A stretch of DNA of 8,382 bases from an uncultured Lysobacterales bacterium (GTDB lineage Bacteria > Pseudomonadota > Gammaproteobacteria > Xanthomonadales > SZUA-36): assembly GCA_937974465.1 (NCBI GenBank), contig CALJWY010000269.1, positions 1 through 8,382 on the forward strand. Reading direction: 5' to 3'. Both the position numbers and the translations under genes were made by a program. The notes beneath the pieces were generated by a model. It was not told where the DNA came from. It worked only from the letters and a program-made list of their open reading frames with translations, and made no database searches. Positions 1 to 6,304 of the stretch are shown piece by piece (the stretch's first letter is position 1; the number at the start of each line of letters is the position of its first letter).

Positions 1-18
1 AGTTGGAGTAGGGGATTT

Positions 19-897
19 ATGCGTTTGGTTCATCTAACAGATCCGCATCTCAGTGATCTGGGCAATGTCAGCTATGCCAGCTTGCGGGGCAAGCGCTGGT
101 CTGGCTACCTGTCCTGGCGTAAAAACCGGCGCAAAAAGTACCTGCCGGCGGTACTCGAAAAACTCTCAGTAGCCGTGCGTGCCGAAGAAGCCGACCAGGT
201 ACTCGTTACCGGCGACCTGGTTCATATCGGGCTTGAAAGCGAAATCAGGCAAGCCGCACAGTGGTTAAAGCAGCTGGCTGCACCCGATCAGTTGATGCTG
301 GTGCCGGGCAACCATGATGTTTATGCGCAGGGAAGCGATGAACTGGTCCGGCGCTTGTGGGGTGAATACCTTTTTCATGGTTGTGACGGGCAGGACACAC
401 GGTTTCCTGTCGTCCGGCAGCTTGATGGTTTAAGGCTGATCGGTGTTTCAACCGCCTGTACGACCCCGTTGTTCATGGCGACCGGAAAATTGGGTCAGAC
501 ACAGTTGAGCAGCTTGTCTGAATTGTTGAAGTCGGCAGCCAGCGAGCATCAACCGGTCTGCTTGTTGATACACCACCCCCCGCTGCCGGGCATGACAAAC
601 TGGCGTAAGGAGCTTAGTGACGCGGAGTCGCTACAGAAGCTATTGGAGCGGTTTCCGCCAGCATTGATTTTCCATGGCCATCTTCACCACAACCGGGAAC
701 AACAGTTCGGCAATACAAGAATATGTTGTACCGCAGCGGCGTCAAGTGTCAGCGATGCCTCCTACCGGGTAGTCGATATCGAACCCCGCGGCGATGTCAT
801 CAATTTTCGTATGCGTCTGAAAACCATAGCGATGGACGACCAGGATAAGCTGCAATTTGTTACCGTCGACGAACAAACCTGGCAGCAAGCGGGATAA
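19..897 (+). CDS. calcineurin-like metallophosphoesterase
   Basis: This is a 292-residue two-metal phosphoesterase, probably cytoplasmic: there is no signal peptide or membrane segment. The full set of metallophosphoesterase motifs is visible: D8-x-H10 in TDPHL, G65-D66, G-N98-H99-D100, H185-H186-P-P and the closing H219-G-H221. These are the expected metal ligands and catalytic residues, so the enzyme should be active. An ATG start follows a purine-rich AGGGGA (bases 10-15) and GGAG (5-8). A basic stretch at residues 23-41 (RGKRW...RKNRRKK) follows the first motif and may contact membrane or an anionic substrate; this is inference. The family includes CpdA-type cyclic nucleotide phosphodiesterases, and LpxH-type lipid A hydrolases share the fold, but I cannot assign a substrate. 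It converges on lptG with only 9 bases between the stops. Confident on fold, unsure on role. Confidence 0.93.
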   Translation: MRLVHLTDPHLSDLGNVSYASLRGKRWSGYLSWRKNRRKKYLPAVLEKLSVAVRAEEADQVLVTGDLVHIGLESEIRQAAQWLKQLAAPDQLMLVPGNHDVYAQGSDELVRRLWGEYLFHGCDGQDTRFPVVRQLDGLRLIGVSTACTTPLFMATGKLGQTQLSSLSELLKSAASEHQPVCLLIHHPPLPGMTNWRKELSDAESLQKLLERFPPALIFHGHLHHNREQQFGNTRICCTAAASSVSDASYRVVDIEPRGDVINFRMRLKTIAMDDQDKLQFVTVDEQTWQQAG

Positions 898-906
898 ACG
901 CGTTAC

Positions 907-1980
907 TCACAGGTTCCGATGTCGAATCGCGGCCACTGCAATCAGCAGCAGAACGAAGGGTGGTGTGAGGAGAACAATGGATGGATTCAGACCGAGTAAG
1001 CCGGCCAGGTGACCACTGAGTTGTTGCAGCAGGTAAAAACCGATTCCAATCAAACCGCCGATGATAGCGCGCTGGCTGGCAGAAACGGACCGCACCGAGC
1101 CCAGCAAAAAAGGCAGTGACAACAAGGCCATGGCCAGCAAGCCGGGTAACAGGCTTACCTGTTGCCAGAAAACGACTTCATAGTGGTGGGTATCAAGTTG
1201 GTTACGCTTGAGGTTGCTGATGATTTTAACCAGGTCGGAGGGCGCCAGGGCTTCAAGTGGCAGCATCAGCACGGAAGCCTGCCTGGCAGATAACAGGCTA
1301 TCCCACATCATATTGTCGCGCCGGGTTTCAATCACGCGGGCGCCGTCAAACGTACTTTCCAGTACATCTGTCAATTGCCAGTTTTCCTGTCCCGCCGGGT
1401 AAGCGCTTGCGGCCTGGATGAGCCCGGTCAGGCGTCCCTTTCCATCGGTGGAGTAGATTTCGATTCCGGTTAGTGTCCGGTCAGACTGGATACCGTTGAC
1501 GTGAATATAGCTGTCTGCATTTCGCGTCCAGATTGCCTTGGACGATCCCGTGCCAATATCCGTGTTTTGTAAGGTCTGGCCGCGCAACCTGGCCGCATCA
1601 CGTTCAAAGCCGGGTACCACACTAAACTGCAATATTGTGATAAAAGCACCCAACAACAAAGCCAGTGCTGCTATGGTCTGGGCTATTCGCTGCTTGGATA
1701 TGCCGATGGTCCGGATGGCAATCAGTTCACGGTGATTGGCCATTGCACCCAGTCCAAGCAACCCACCCAGTAATGCGGTTACCGGTAACAACTCCACAAT
1801 GCGTTTGGGTGTGGTCAGAAACACGACCATCAATGCATCAGCCAGGGTGAAGCTGCCTTGCCCGACATCTTCGAGCTCTTCGGCAAGCGCAATGAAGCTG
1901 AACAAAGCGAGCAATAACAGCATGGCAGGAATCACCCCGGCCATGAAACGCTGCATGATATAGCGGTCAACCCTGAGCAT
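907..1980 (-). CDS. lptG: LptG, LPS export ABC transporter permease
   Basis: Inner-membrane permease of the YjgP/YjgQ family. With LptF and the LptB ATPase it extracts lipopolysaccharide, or a related lipid, from the inner membrane and passes it to the periplasmic LptC-LptA bridge. The 357 residues match the usual LptG length. Three hydrophobic segments lie near residues 14-33, 60-80 and 99-122, then a periplasmic beta domain of about 125-265, then three more near 275-295, 304-325 and 334-352. The coupling region to LptB is recognisable at residues 77-95 (LGAMANHRELIAIRTIGIS). The N-terminus aligns without gaps to E. coli LptG as I remember it (DRYI, then GQGS). The E. coli lysines K34, K40 and K41 correspond here to A31, E37 and D38. 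The ATG lies inside lptF and has its own AGGGA five bases upstream, so the two genes are translationally coupled. It could be the housekeeping copy or a paralogue. Confidence 0.95.
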   Translation of the reverse strand: MLRVDRYIMQRFMAGVIPAMLLLLALFSFIALAEELEDVGQGSFTLADALMVVFLTTPKRIVELLPVTALLGGLLGLGAMANHRELIAIRTIGISKQRIAQTIAALALLLGAFITILQFSVVPGFERDAARLRGQTLQNTDIGTGSSKAIWTRNADSYIHVNGIQSDRTLTGIEIYSTDGKGRLTGLIQAASAYPAGQENWQLTDVLESTFDGARVIETRRDNMMWDSLLSARQASVLMLPLEALAPSDLVKIISNLKRNQLDTHHYEVVFWQQVSLLPGLLAMALLSLPFLLGSVRSVSASQRAIIGGLIGIGFYLLQQLSGHLAGLLGLNPSIVLLTPPFVLLLIAVAAIRHRNL

Positions 1981-3052
1981 GACGATCCCTGCGCTTCATC
2001 ACGATAACCGGTACATACATACCCACCACCAGCAACGCCAGCAACCCCGGCACCCACCAGATGTGGCTGGCGCTGCCTTGCTCAACCCAGCTCCGGCTGA
2101 CATCAAGCAGATTGAAGTACACAGCGTAGATCACCAGTGCCAGCAGCATCTTGGCGTAGCGCCCCTGACGCGGCCGGCTACGGCTCAATGGTATCGCTGC
2201 TAATGCCAGTAAAAACATGGACACCGGTGTGGATAATCGCCATTGAAATTCCGCCACTTCAGGTGGCATGGTGGCCTGGCTCAACTCAAGTGTGGAAGTG
2301 GATTTGACCTTGTAGCCCTGATCTTGCGGAGACTCGACCGGCAACCAGATCACAAAGGTTCCGAACAGGGCCGAAAAATCCGTGTCTTCAACCACCTTCT
2401 TGAAAACCCTGGCATCTTTTAATTCAAGCCGATGGAACAGCGGTCTTGCCAGGTATTCAAATGTCCCGCTGGATGCAGTGATGACCTGTAGGTCGCTGGC
2501 CTTTTTTGTGCGTACAAATACGCCGGTTAAATCGCGGCCATTCTCAGCAATGTGCTCAATAAAAACCGTGCGTTCATTGTCACCAAAGTTGTAAAACCGT
2601 GCAGCCCGTATTCGCCCGGTATCAGTAGATGCTTCCGCGGCTGCCTTGATCGCATAGGATTGTGTGTACGCCCATGGCCGCGCCCAGGTTGAAAGCAGTG
2701 CCACGATAATCGCCAGCACCAGGGTCAGTTTCAGTAATGGTTGCAACAGATGTGCCTCTGATATGCCACTGGCCCGCATGGCATAGATTTCAGAGTCGGT
2801 GTAAAGACGCCCCAGCCCGGTCATTACGGCCAGAAACAAACTCAGGGGTAACAGGACATCAAGAGAAATGATGGATTTAAGTAAAGTCAGCTGCACGACA
2901 TCGGTGGCTCTTAGTAAGCCCGCGTCTGCATCCACCAGCAGGCGACTCAGACTGTATGTGACAAAAATTGCTACCAAGCCCAGGCATATGGCCAACAGCG
3001 GATGCACTATTTCCCGGATCAGGTATTGGTCAATGATCTTGTTGGCGGACAT
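1967..3052 (-). CDS. lptF: LptF, LPS export ABC transporter permease
   Basis: Partner permease of LptG in the LptB2FG exporter at the inner membrane. At 361 residues it has the family length. Hydrophobic segments lie at about 15-36, 60-80, 107-125, 273-290, 300-318 and 331-352, with a periplasmic beta-jellyroll of about 140-260 between the halves. Family signatures are GRLYTDSEIYAMRASGIS (81-98, the LptB coupling region) and the C-terminal PLSRSRPRQGR (288-298), comparable to the PLS..NPRQGR of E. coli LptF. That C-terminal signature is why I call this LptF and the next gene LptG. The start is ATG; no good Shine-Dalgarno precedes it. It is the first gene of a two-gene operon, overlapping lptG by 14 bases. 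In many gammaproteobacteria lptFG is divergent from pepA. Here the divergent neighbour is instead an LptA-like gene about 100 bases away. Confidence 0.95.
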   Translation of the reverse strand: MSANKIIDQYLIREIVHPLLAICLGLVAIFVTYSLSRLLVDADAGLLRATDVVQLTLLKSIISLDVLLPLSLFLAVMTGLGRLYTDSEIYAMRASGISEAHLLQPLLKLTLVLAIIVALLSTWARPWAYTQSYAIKAAAEASTDTGRIRAARFYNFGDNERTVFIEHIAENGRDLTGVFVRTKKASDLQVITASSGTFEYLARPLFHRLELKDARVFKKVVEDTDFSALFGTFVIWLPVESPQDQGYKVKSTSTLELSQATMPPEVAEFQWRLSTPVSMFLLALAAIPLSRSRPRQGRYAKMLLALVIYAVYFNLLDVSRSWVEQGSASHIWWVPGLLALLVVGMYVPVIVMKRRDRHAQG

Positions 3053-3103
3053 CTTGTGTTTTTGCGTATCCGGTGGTTTCAGGGATAATTCTTTTCCAGT
3101 GCC

Positions 3104-3112
3104 TGCTATGAT
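3104..3112 (+). promoter_or_regulatory. extended -10 promoter candidate for the LptA-like gene
   Basis: TGCTATGAT reads as a TGn extended -10 followed by TATGAT (5 of 6 to consensus). No convincing -35 is seen at 16-18 bases upstream, which extended -10 promoters can tolerate. Transcription would start near 3119, leaving a leader of about 30-40 bases before the ATG at 3152 or 3158. It lies in the roughly 100-base divergent gap with lptF. I found no equally good promoter for lptF on the other strand. Confidence 0.4.
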
Positions 3113-3157
3113 CAGGTAGCTGGATTGCTAATTCCAGTGTTTCATGACGAGATGGAT

Positions 3158-3652
3158 ATGTTAAGAAAGGTTCATTATGTCCTGGCAATATCGTACCTGG
3201 CGGTATTGCTGCCATTGGAAACTGCAGTTTGTGATAACAAGGGGATCACGACTGTCAGTATCCTTGCCGATCAGGCCAGTGAGGATATTCAGCCCGGCAT
3301 ACTTCATCTTGAGGGCCATTTCAGCATGCAAACCCGTGACTGGAAGCTGGAGTCCACGCTGGCAACGGTGTATGGCAAGCCGGATAAACCGGACAAGGTT
3401 TACCTTGAAGGGTCGCCAGCCCGGTTTTCGATTAACCGGGATAATGAAGGTGGAATGGATGTCGTCGAAGCCACCGCGCCGGAGATGCTCTATCAACGCT
3501 CCACCAATATATTGCGGTTATCAGGTGGCGCCCTGTTGAAACTGGACGAAGAAATGGTGCGCAGCAAAGTGATTGAATACAACATTGAAACAGAACGGTA
3601 TCGGGCCGGTGGTGCCGATGGTGTTTTAATCCATGTGCCTGTGAAAGACTGA
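3158..3652 (+). CDS. periplasmic LptA/OstA-like protein
   Basis: A short secreted protein of the LptA/OstA-N beta-jellyroll type, which form the periplasmic bridge carrying LPS between LptC and LptD. From the ATG at 3158 it has 164 residues. The first 25 form a signal peptide: basic MLRK, a hydrophobic core (VLAISYLAVLLPL), then a possible cleavage near AVC-DN. The mature part shows the LptA pattern in order: ADQASEDIQPGILHLEGHF, then LESTLATVYGKP, KVYLEGSPARF, VEATAPEMLYQRSTNILRLSGGALL, and VRSKVIEYNIETERYRAGG. E. coli LptA has the same succession (TGNV, ADKV, GKPATF, HYE...LTGNA, DKITY). No lysine- or glutamine-rich tail is present. In-frame alternatives are ATG 3152 and TTG 3125; the latter is almost at the predicted transcript start and unlikely. 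Encoded divergently from lptFG, it is probably their partner. LptC-like identity is less likely because there is no persistent N-terminal anchor. It could be a second, specialised LptA. Confidence 0.8.
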   Translation: MLRKVHYVLAISYLAVLLPLETAVCDNKGITTVSILADQASEDIQPGILHLEGHFSMQTRDWKLESTLATVYGKPDKPDKVYLEGSPARFSINRDNEGGMDVVEATAPEMLYQRSTNILRLSGGALLKLDEEMVRSKVIEYNIETERYRAGGADGVLIHVPVKD

Positions 3653-3672
3653 GACGGCTTTATATCACCCTC

Positions 3673-4401
3673 TTACCCGGCCCATTGGACTACCACATCG
3701 CCAGCCGCTGCAAAATCCGCAGCATCATCGACCTCGCACCAACTCAAGCCATCGATTGGACAGGTACCCACGATACCTTCACTGGCAAGTTGGTCGATTG
3801 CGGATAGGTACCACAGTTTTAGTGCATCCGCTTTATCCATCATTTCTTCAAGTTTATCGGTAAATGCTTCCGCACCTTTCTGCTTGAAAACCATCAAGCC
3901 AATACTCTCGCCGCTAACCAGACTAATATCCAGTTGTTTGCTGACCTTCAGCAGGCGCTCGCCATCGGTGATGATTTTCATATCATCCAGATCAAAGTGT
4001 GGCTTGGAGTCGGTCGCAAGGGTGATCAGAAAGTCGTTGTCATAGGAAAGCAGACGTTGCAGCACCTTAGCCTCGAAAAGGGTGTCGCCATTCATCAGCA
4101 CAAAAGGCTCTTCCATTTCAAAGCGTGCTTCCCAGCAGGTGCCCAGGTTATCGGTGTGGGCATACATGGGGTTGTGTAAGGTACGCACATTGAGACCACT
4201 GACGCCGGCGACAATGGTGTCCACCACCTCGCTGGCAAAGCCGGTCACGACGATGACTTCATCGATGTCACACTTTTTGATCTGGCTCAATTGCCACTCA
4301 AGGATCGATAAGCCATGCAGGGGCAGGCAGCACTTGGCCAGGTTTGAGGTCAACGGCATCAGTCTTCGACCCTGTCCTGCACTTAATATGATGGCTTTCA
4401 A
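3673..4401 (-). CDS. LicC-like nucleotidyltransferase (phosphocholine cytidylyltransferase family)
   Basis: A 242-residue cytoplasmic GT-A-fold nucleotidyltransferase, predicted to couple a nucleotide (probably CTP) to a phosphorylated alcohol or sugar. The N-terminal signature is intact: AIILSAGQGRRL (3-14) and K23 in AKCCLPLHG. The metal aspartate is D106 in LMNGDTLFE, and a second acidic site is W-x-E-V-D225 near the C-terminus. The segment HNPMYAHTDNLGTCWEAR (76-93) resembles the NP.Y....NNI block of LicC-type phosphocholine cytidylyltransferases, which is why I favour that branch over hexose-1-phosphate enzymes. No membrane CDP-alcohol transferase is fused or adjacent, so the acceptor is unknown. 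Translation starts at TTG. The AAAGGAG five bases upstream fixes that start, and the protein begins right at the MKAII strand as the family does. It converges on the LptA-like gene (20-base gap) and diverges from the GMC gene. Confidence 0.85.
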   Translation of the reverse strand: MKAIILSAGQGRRLMPLTSNLAKCCLPLHGLSILEWQLSQIKKCDIDEVIVVTGFASEVVDTIVAGVSGLNVRTLHNPMYAHTDNLGTCWEARFEMEEPFVLMNGDTLFEAKVLQRLLSYDNDFLITLATDSKPHFDLDDMKIITDGERLLKVSKQLDISLVSGESIGLMVFKQKGAEAFTDKLEEMMDKADALKLWYLSAIDQLASEGIVGTCPIDGLSWCEVDDAADFAAAGDVVVQWAG

Positions 4402-4406
4402 GGTAA

Positions 4407-4413
4407 CTCCTTT
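4407..4413 (-). promoter_or_regulatory. strong ribosome binding site fixing a TTG start
   Basis: Reading leftward, AAAGGAG is followed by a 5-base spacer (TTACC) and then TTG at 4401-4399. This is the best Shine-Dalgarno in the window. No in-frame ATG lies near the conserved N-terminal MKAIILSAG, so TTG is the start of the LicC-like gene. Confidence 0.75.
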
Positions 4414-4442
4414 GAGCAGTTTTAATCGGCGGGAAAGTGCGC

Positions 4443-4470
4443 ATTAGATCATGAATTCATCAATCTGCAA
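4443..4470 (-). promoter_or_regulatory. possible promoter for the LicC-like gene
   Basis: On the minus strand TCTAAT (4448-4443, five of six to TATAAT) lies 16 bases after TTGCAG (4470-4465, three of six to TTGACA). The spacer holds a perfect 10-base palindrome, ATGAATTCAT (4451-4460). The promoter match is modest, but the position, about 45 bases before the TTG start, is sensible. Confidence 0.3.
4451..4460. repeat. 10-bp perfect palindrome ATGAATTCAT
   Basis: A perfect palindrome in the divergent control region between the LicC-like and GMC genes. It lies inside the spacer of the candidate minus-strand promoter, so it could be an operator. A palindrome of this length can also occur by chance. 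Confidence 0.3.
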
Positions 4471-4486
4471 AACCAGAGGCTCCCTG

Positions 4487-4508
4487 GAGTTGCTACAATT
4501 GGCAACTC
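4487..4508. promoter_or_regulatory. inverted repeat around the GMC gene -10 (candidate operator)
   Basis: Seven-base arms GAGTTGC (4487-4493) and GCAACTC (4502-4508) form a perfect inverted repeat with an 8-base centre, TACAATTG. That centre contains the candidate -10 hexamer TACAAT (4494-4499). A dimeric repressor bound here would cover the -10 directly. No T-run follows, so it does not look like a terminator. Confidence 0.45.
4491..4499 (+). promoter_or_regulatory. extended -10 promoter candidate for the GMC gene
   Basis: TGCTACAAT is a TGn extended -10 with TACAAT (five of six to consensus). No good -35 is visible. The start site would be near 4506, giving a leader of about 95 bases to the ATG at 4601. 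The form is very similar to TGCTATGAT at 3104-3112 in front of the LptA-like gene. Confidence 0.4.
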
Positions 4509-4600
4509 GTTTTCAAAAGTGAACCGTGGCATGTGCCAGGAGATTTGGGCGGGGCTCTGTCCCAGGCGCCTCAAAGTCAGAAGGATTGCAGAACCAGAGC

Positions 4601-6205
4601 ATGTTAATCGATCTTCAAAACTCTACCGATAACCTGTCGCTGCAGGCGGAGGTATGCATAGTAGGTGCAGGCGCCGCAGGAGTTGCGTTGGCCAGGGACC
4701 TGATGAATGCGGGACGGGATGTCTGCCTGCTGGAGGCGGGTGGCCTGGATTATGAAGAAGAAACCCAGTCGCTGTTCGAAGGCAAAAACGTTGGAATGGA
4801 GTATTACGACCTGGACCATTCCCGTCTCCGGTTTTTTGGTGGTACAACCAATATCTGGGGTGGACGCAGTGTGCCTCTTGACCCGATTGATTTCGAGAAG
4901 CGTGACTGGGTGCCGCACAGCGGTTGGCCAATAACACTAAATGATTTGCAAAAATACTATCGAATTGCCCATGACTCACTCGAATTGGGGGAGTTTGATT
5001 ATGAGCAGGGGATCTGGGAAAAGCTGCAGCTGAACCCGCTAGCATTTGATGCTGAAAAAATTGCCACCCGCTTCTGGCGTTTTGATGACCTGGCGGAACG
5101 CTTCAACAGCCGTCGCAGTGATGACCTGATCAATGCTGAGAATGTGCGTATTGTGTTGCATGCCAATACCGTGGCTTTGCAGGCAAATGATAACGCCAGC
5201 GGGATTACGCATCTCGATGCTCAGACCCTGCAGGGAAGGAAGTTACAGGTACAGGCGCGGCACTTCGTGCTGGCCTGTGGGGCGATAGAAAATGCCAGGT
5301 TGTTAATGATGTCTGACAGCGTGGAGAAAAACGGTGTGGGCAATCAATATGACCAGTTGGGCCGGTATTTTATGGAACACCCACACGGCCGCATTGCCAG
5401 TATCGAAACCTCTGATCCGGCCTATTTTTGGGCCCTGTACCGCAAGCGTTACCCCGAGGGAGGTGTGCCCGTTGCACCGGCCCTGGTCCTGCCACCTTCA
5501 CAACAGGAGCGGCTGGGGGTTCTGAACAGTGCTGCGACGTTCAAACTGCAAAAGGACCCCAGTAACGGTGCGACCTTGAGCAAGCGTATGTACCTGAACC
5601 TGAAGCATGCCTTGTCCCCCACCAAGTCCGGCCGGCTGCTCTGGCAGACCTGGCGGGGTAGCCAGGACTGGTTGCAACGTCATGTGTCCATGCCCCTGTT
5701 GCGTTTTGGGGTAAAGCTAAACCGCATGGGGCTGTACGTGATAGCGCGCGCTGAGCAGGCCCCGAATCCGCATAGCCGCATCCGTCTGTCCACTGAAAAA
5801 GACGCTTTGGGTTGTCCGCAGGCAGACCTGGACTGGCGACTGAGTGCACTGGACAAGAAAACCATGCTTCAGTTTGGTATCACCCTGCAACAGGAGTTTG
5901 ACCGGCTGGGTCTGGGCAAGGTGACGACATACGAGTGGCTGGAAGACGGAACACCTGACTGGCCCGTCGATGCAAGTGTTGGCAACCATCCCATCGGCGG
6001 CTATCACCACATGGGAACAACCCGTATGAGCGCCTCGCCGGGAGACGGGGTGGTAGATGCCAATTGCACGGTGCATGGTTATCACAACCTGCATATCGCA
6101 GGCAGTTCGGTATTTCCCACCGGTGGCTGGGCAAACCCAACGTTAACGCTGCTGGCCCTGGCGCATCGGCTCGGTGAGCACCTCGATAGTCTTTTGCAGA
6201 AGTGA
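4601..6205 (+). CDS. GMC-family FAD-dependent alcohol oxidoreductase
   Basis: A 534-residue glucose-methanol-choline family flavoenzyme, expected to oxidise an alcohol group to a carbonyl with FAD. The Rossmann motif is at residues 17-28 (EVCIVGAGAAGV), the ribose-binding acid is E46 in LLEAGG, and the FAD loop is GGTTNIWGGRS (80-90). The C-terminal signature is complete: H469-H470 in HHMGTTRM and N512 in GWANPT, about 42 residues apart, matching the His-Asn catalytic pair of the family. No signal peptide or membrane helix is seen, so it is likely cytoplasmic. I chose ATG 4601 because family members begin just before the Rossmann strand. The frame stays open back to a GTG at 4526, but the extra 25 residues are not family-like. 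There is no good Shine-Dalgarno; an AAGGA lies about 15 bases away. Relatives act on sugars, aminocyclitols or polyols. The substrate here is unknown, and a head-group alcohol is only a guess from context. Confidence 0.92.
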   Translation: MLIDLQNSTDNLSLQAEVCIVGAGAAGVALARDLMNAGRDVCLLEAGGLDYEEETQSLFEGKNVGMEYYDLDHSRLRFFGGTTNIWGGRSVPLDPIDFEKRDWVPHSGWPITLNDLQKYYRIAHDSLELGEFDYEQGIWEKLQLNPLAFDAEKIATRFWRFDDLAERFNSRRSDDLINAENVRIVLHANTVALQANDNASGITHLDAQTLQGRKLQVQARHFVLACGAIENARLLMMSDSVEKNGVGNQYDQLGRYFMEHPHGRIASIETSDPAYFWALYRKRYPEGGVPVAPALVLPPSQQERLGVLNSAATFKLQKDPSNGATLSKRMYLNLKHALSPTKSGRLLWQTWRGSQDWLQRHVSMPLLRFGVKLNRMGLYVIARAEQAPNPHSRIRLSTEKDALGCPQADLDWRLSALDKKTMLQFGITLQQEFDRLGLGKVTTYEWLEDGTPDWPVDASVGNHPIGGYHHMGTTRMSASPGDGVVDANCTVHGYHNLHIAGSSVFPTGGWANPTLTLLALAHRLGEHLDSLLQK

Positions 6206-6304
6206 CCTTGGCCTGGCGTGATTAATAGGCATGGGTCTTGCCCGGTGCAGCACGGCTTTCAACAGCTCCGGTTTCAACGATACAGGGCAGCCTGAGAGCG
6301 CTGT

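Noticed and set aside
897..904. Palindrome AACGCGTT between the convergent phosphoesterase and lptG stops
   Set aside because: It is only 8 bp with no loop or T-run, so it is not a terminator, and chance occurrence is likely.
3125..3157. TTG 3125 as start of the LptA-like gene
   Set aside because: It would add a polar acidic stretch before the signal peptide and lies only a few bases after the predicted transcript start. ATG 3158 (or 3152) gives a normal basic n-region.
3161..3496. Open frame on the minus strand across the LptA-like gene
   Set aside because: It is antisense to a gene with a clear family pattern, shows no recognisable domain and has no ribosome binding site of note.
4526..4600. 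N-terminal extension of the GMC gene from GTG 4526
   Set aside because: The 25 extra residues (Arg/Gly/Ser-rich) do not look like the family, which starts shortly before the FAD-binding strand. ATG 4601 fits.
5717..6140. Several open frames antisense to the end of the GMC gene
   Set aside because: They overlap one another and the conserved catalytic end of GMC, and they are rich in Arg, His, Cys and Pro as expected of shadow frames.
6206..6304. Possible terminator in the 99-base gap between the convergent GMC and MobA-like genes
   Set aside because: Only short imperfect pairings are present (such as CAGC...GCTG near 6288-6303 and GGG...CCC near 6233-6243). No stable stem followed by a T-run is seen on either strand.
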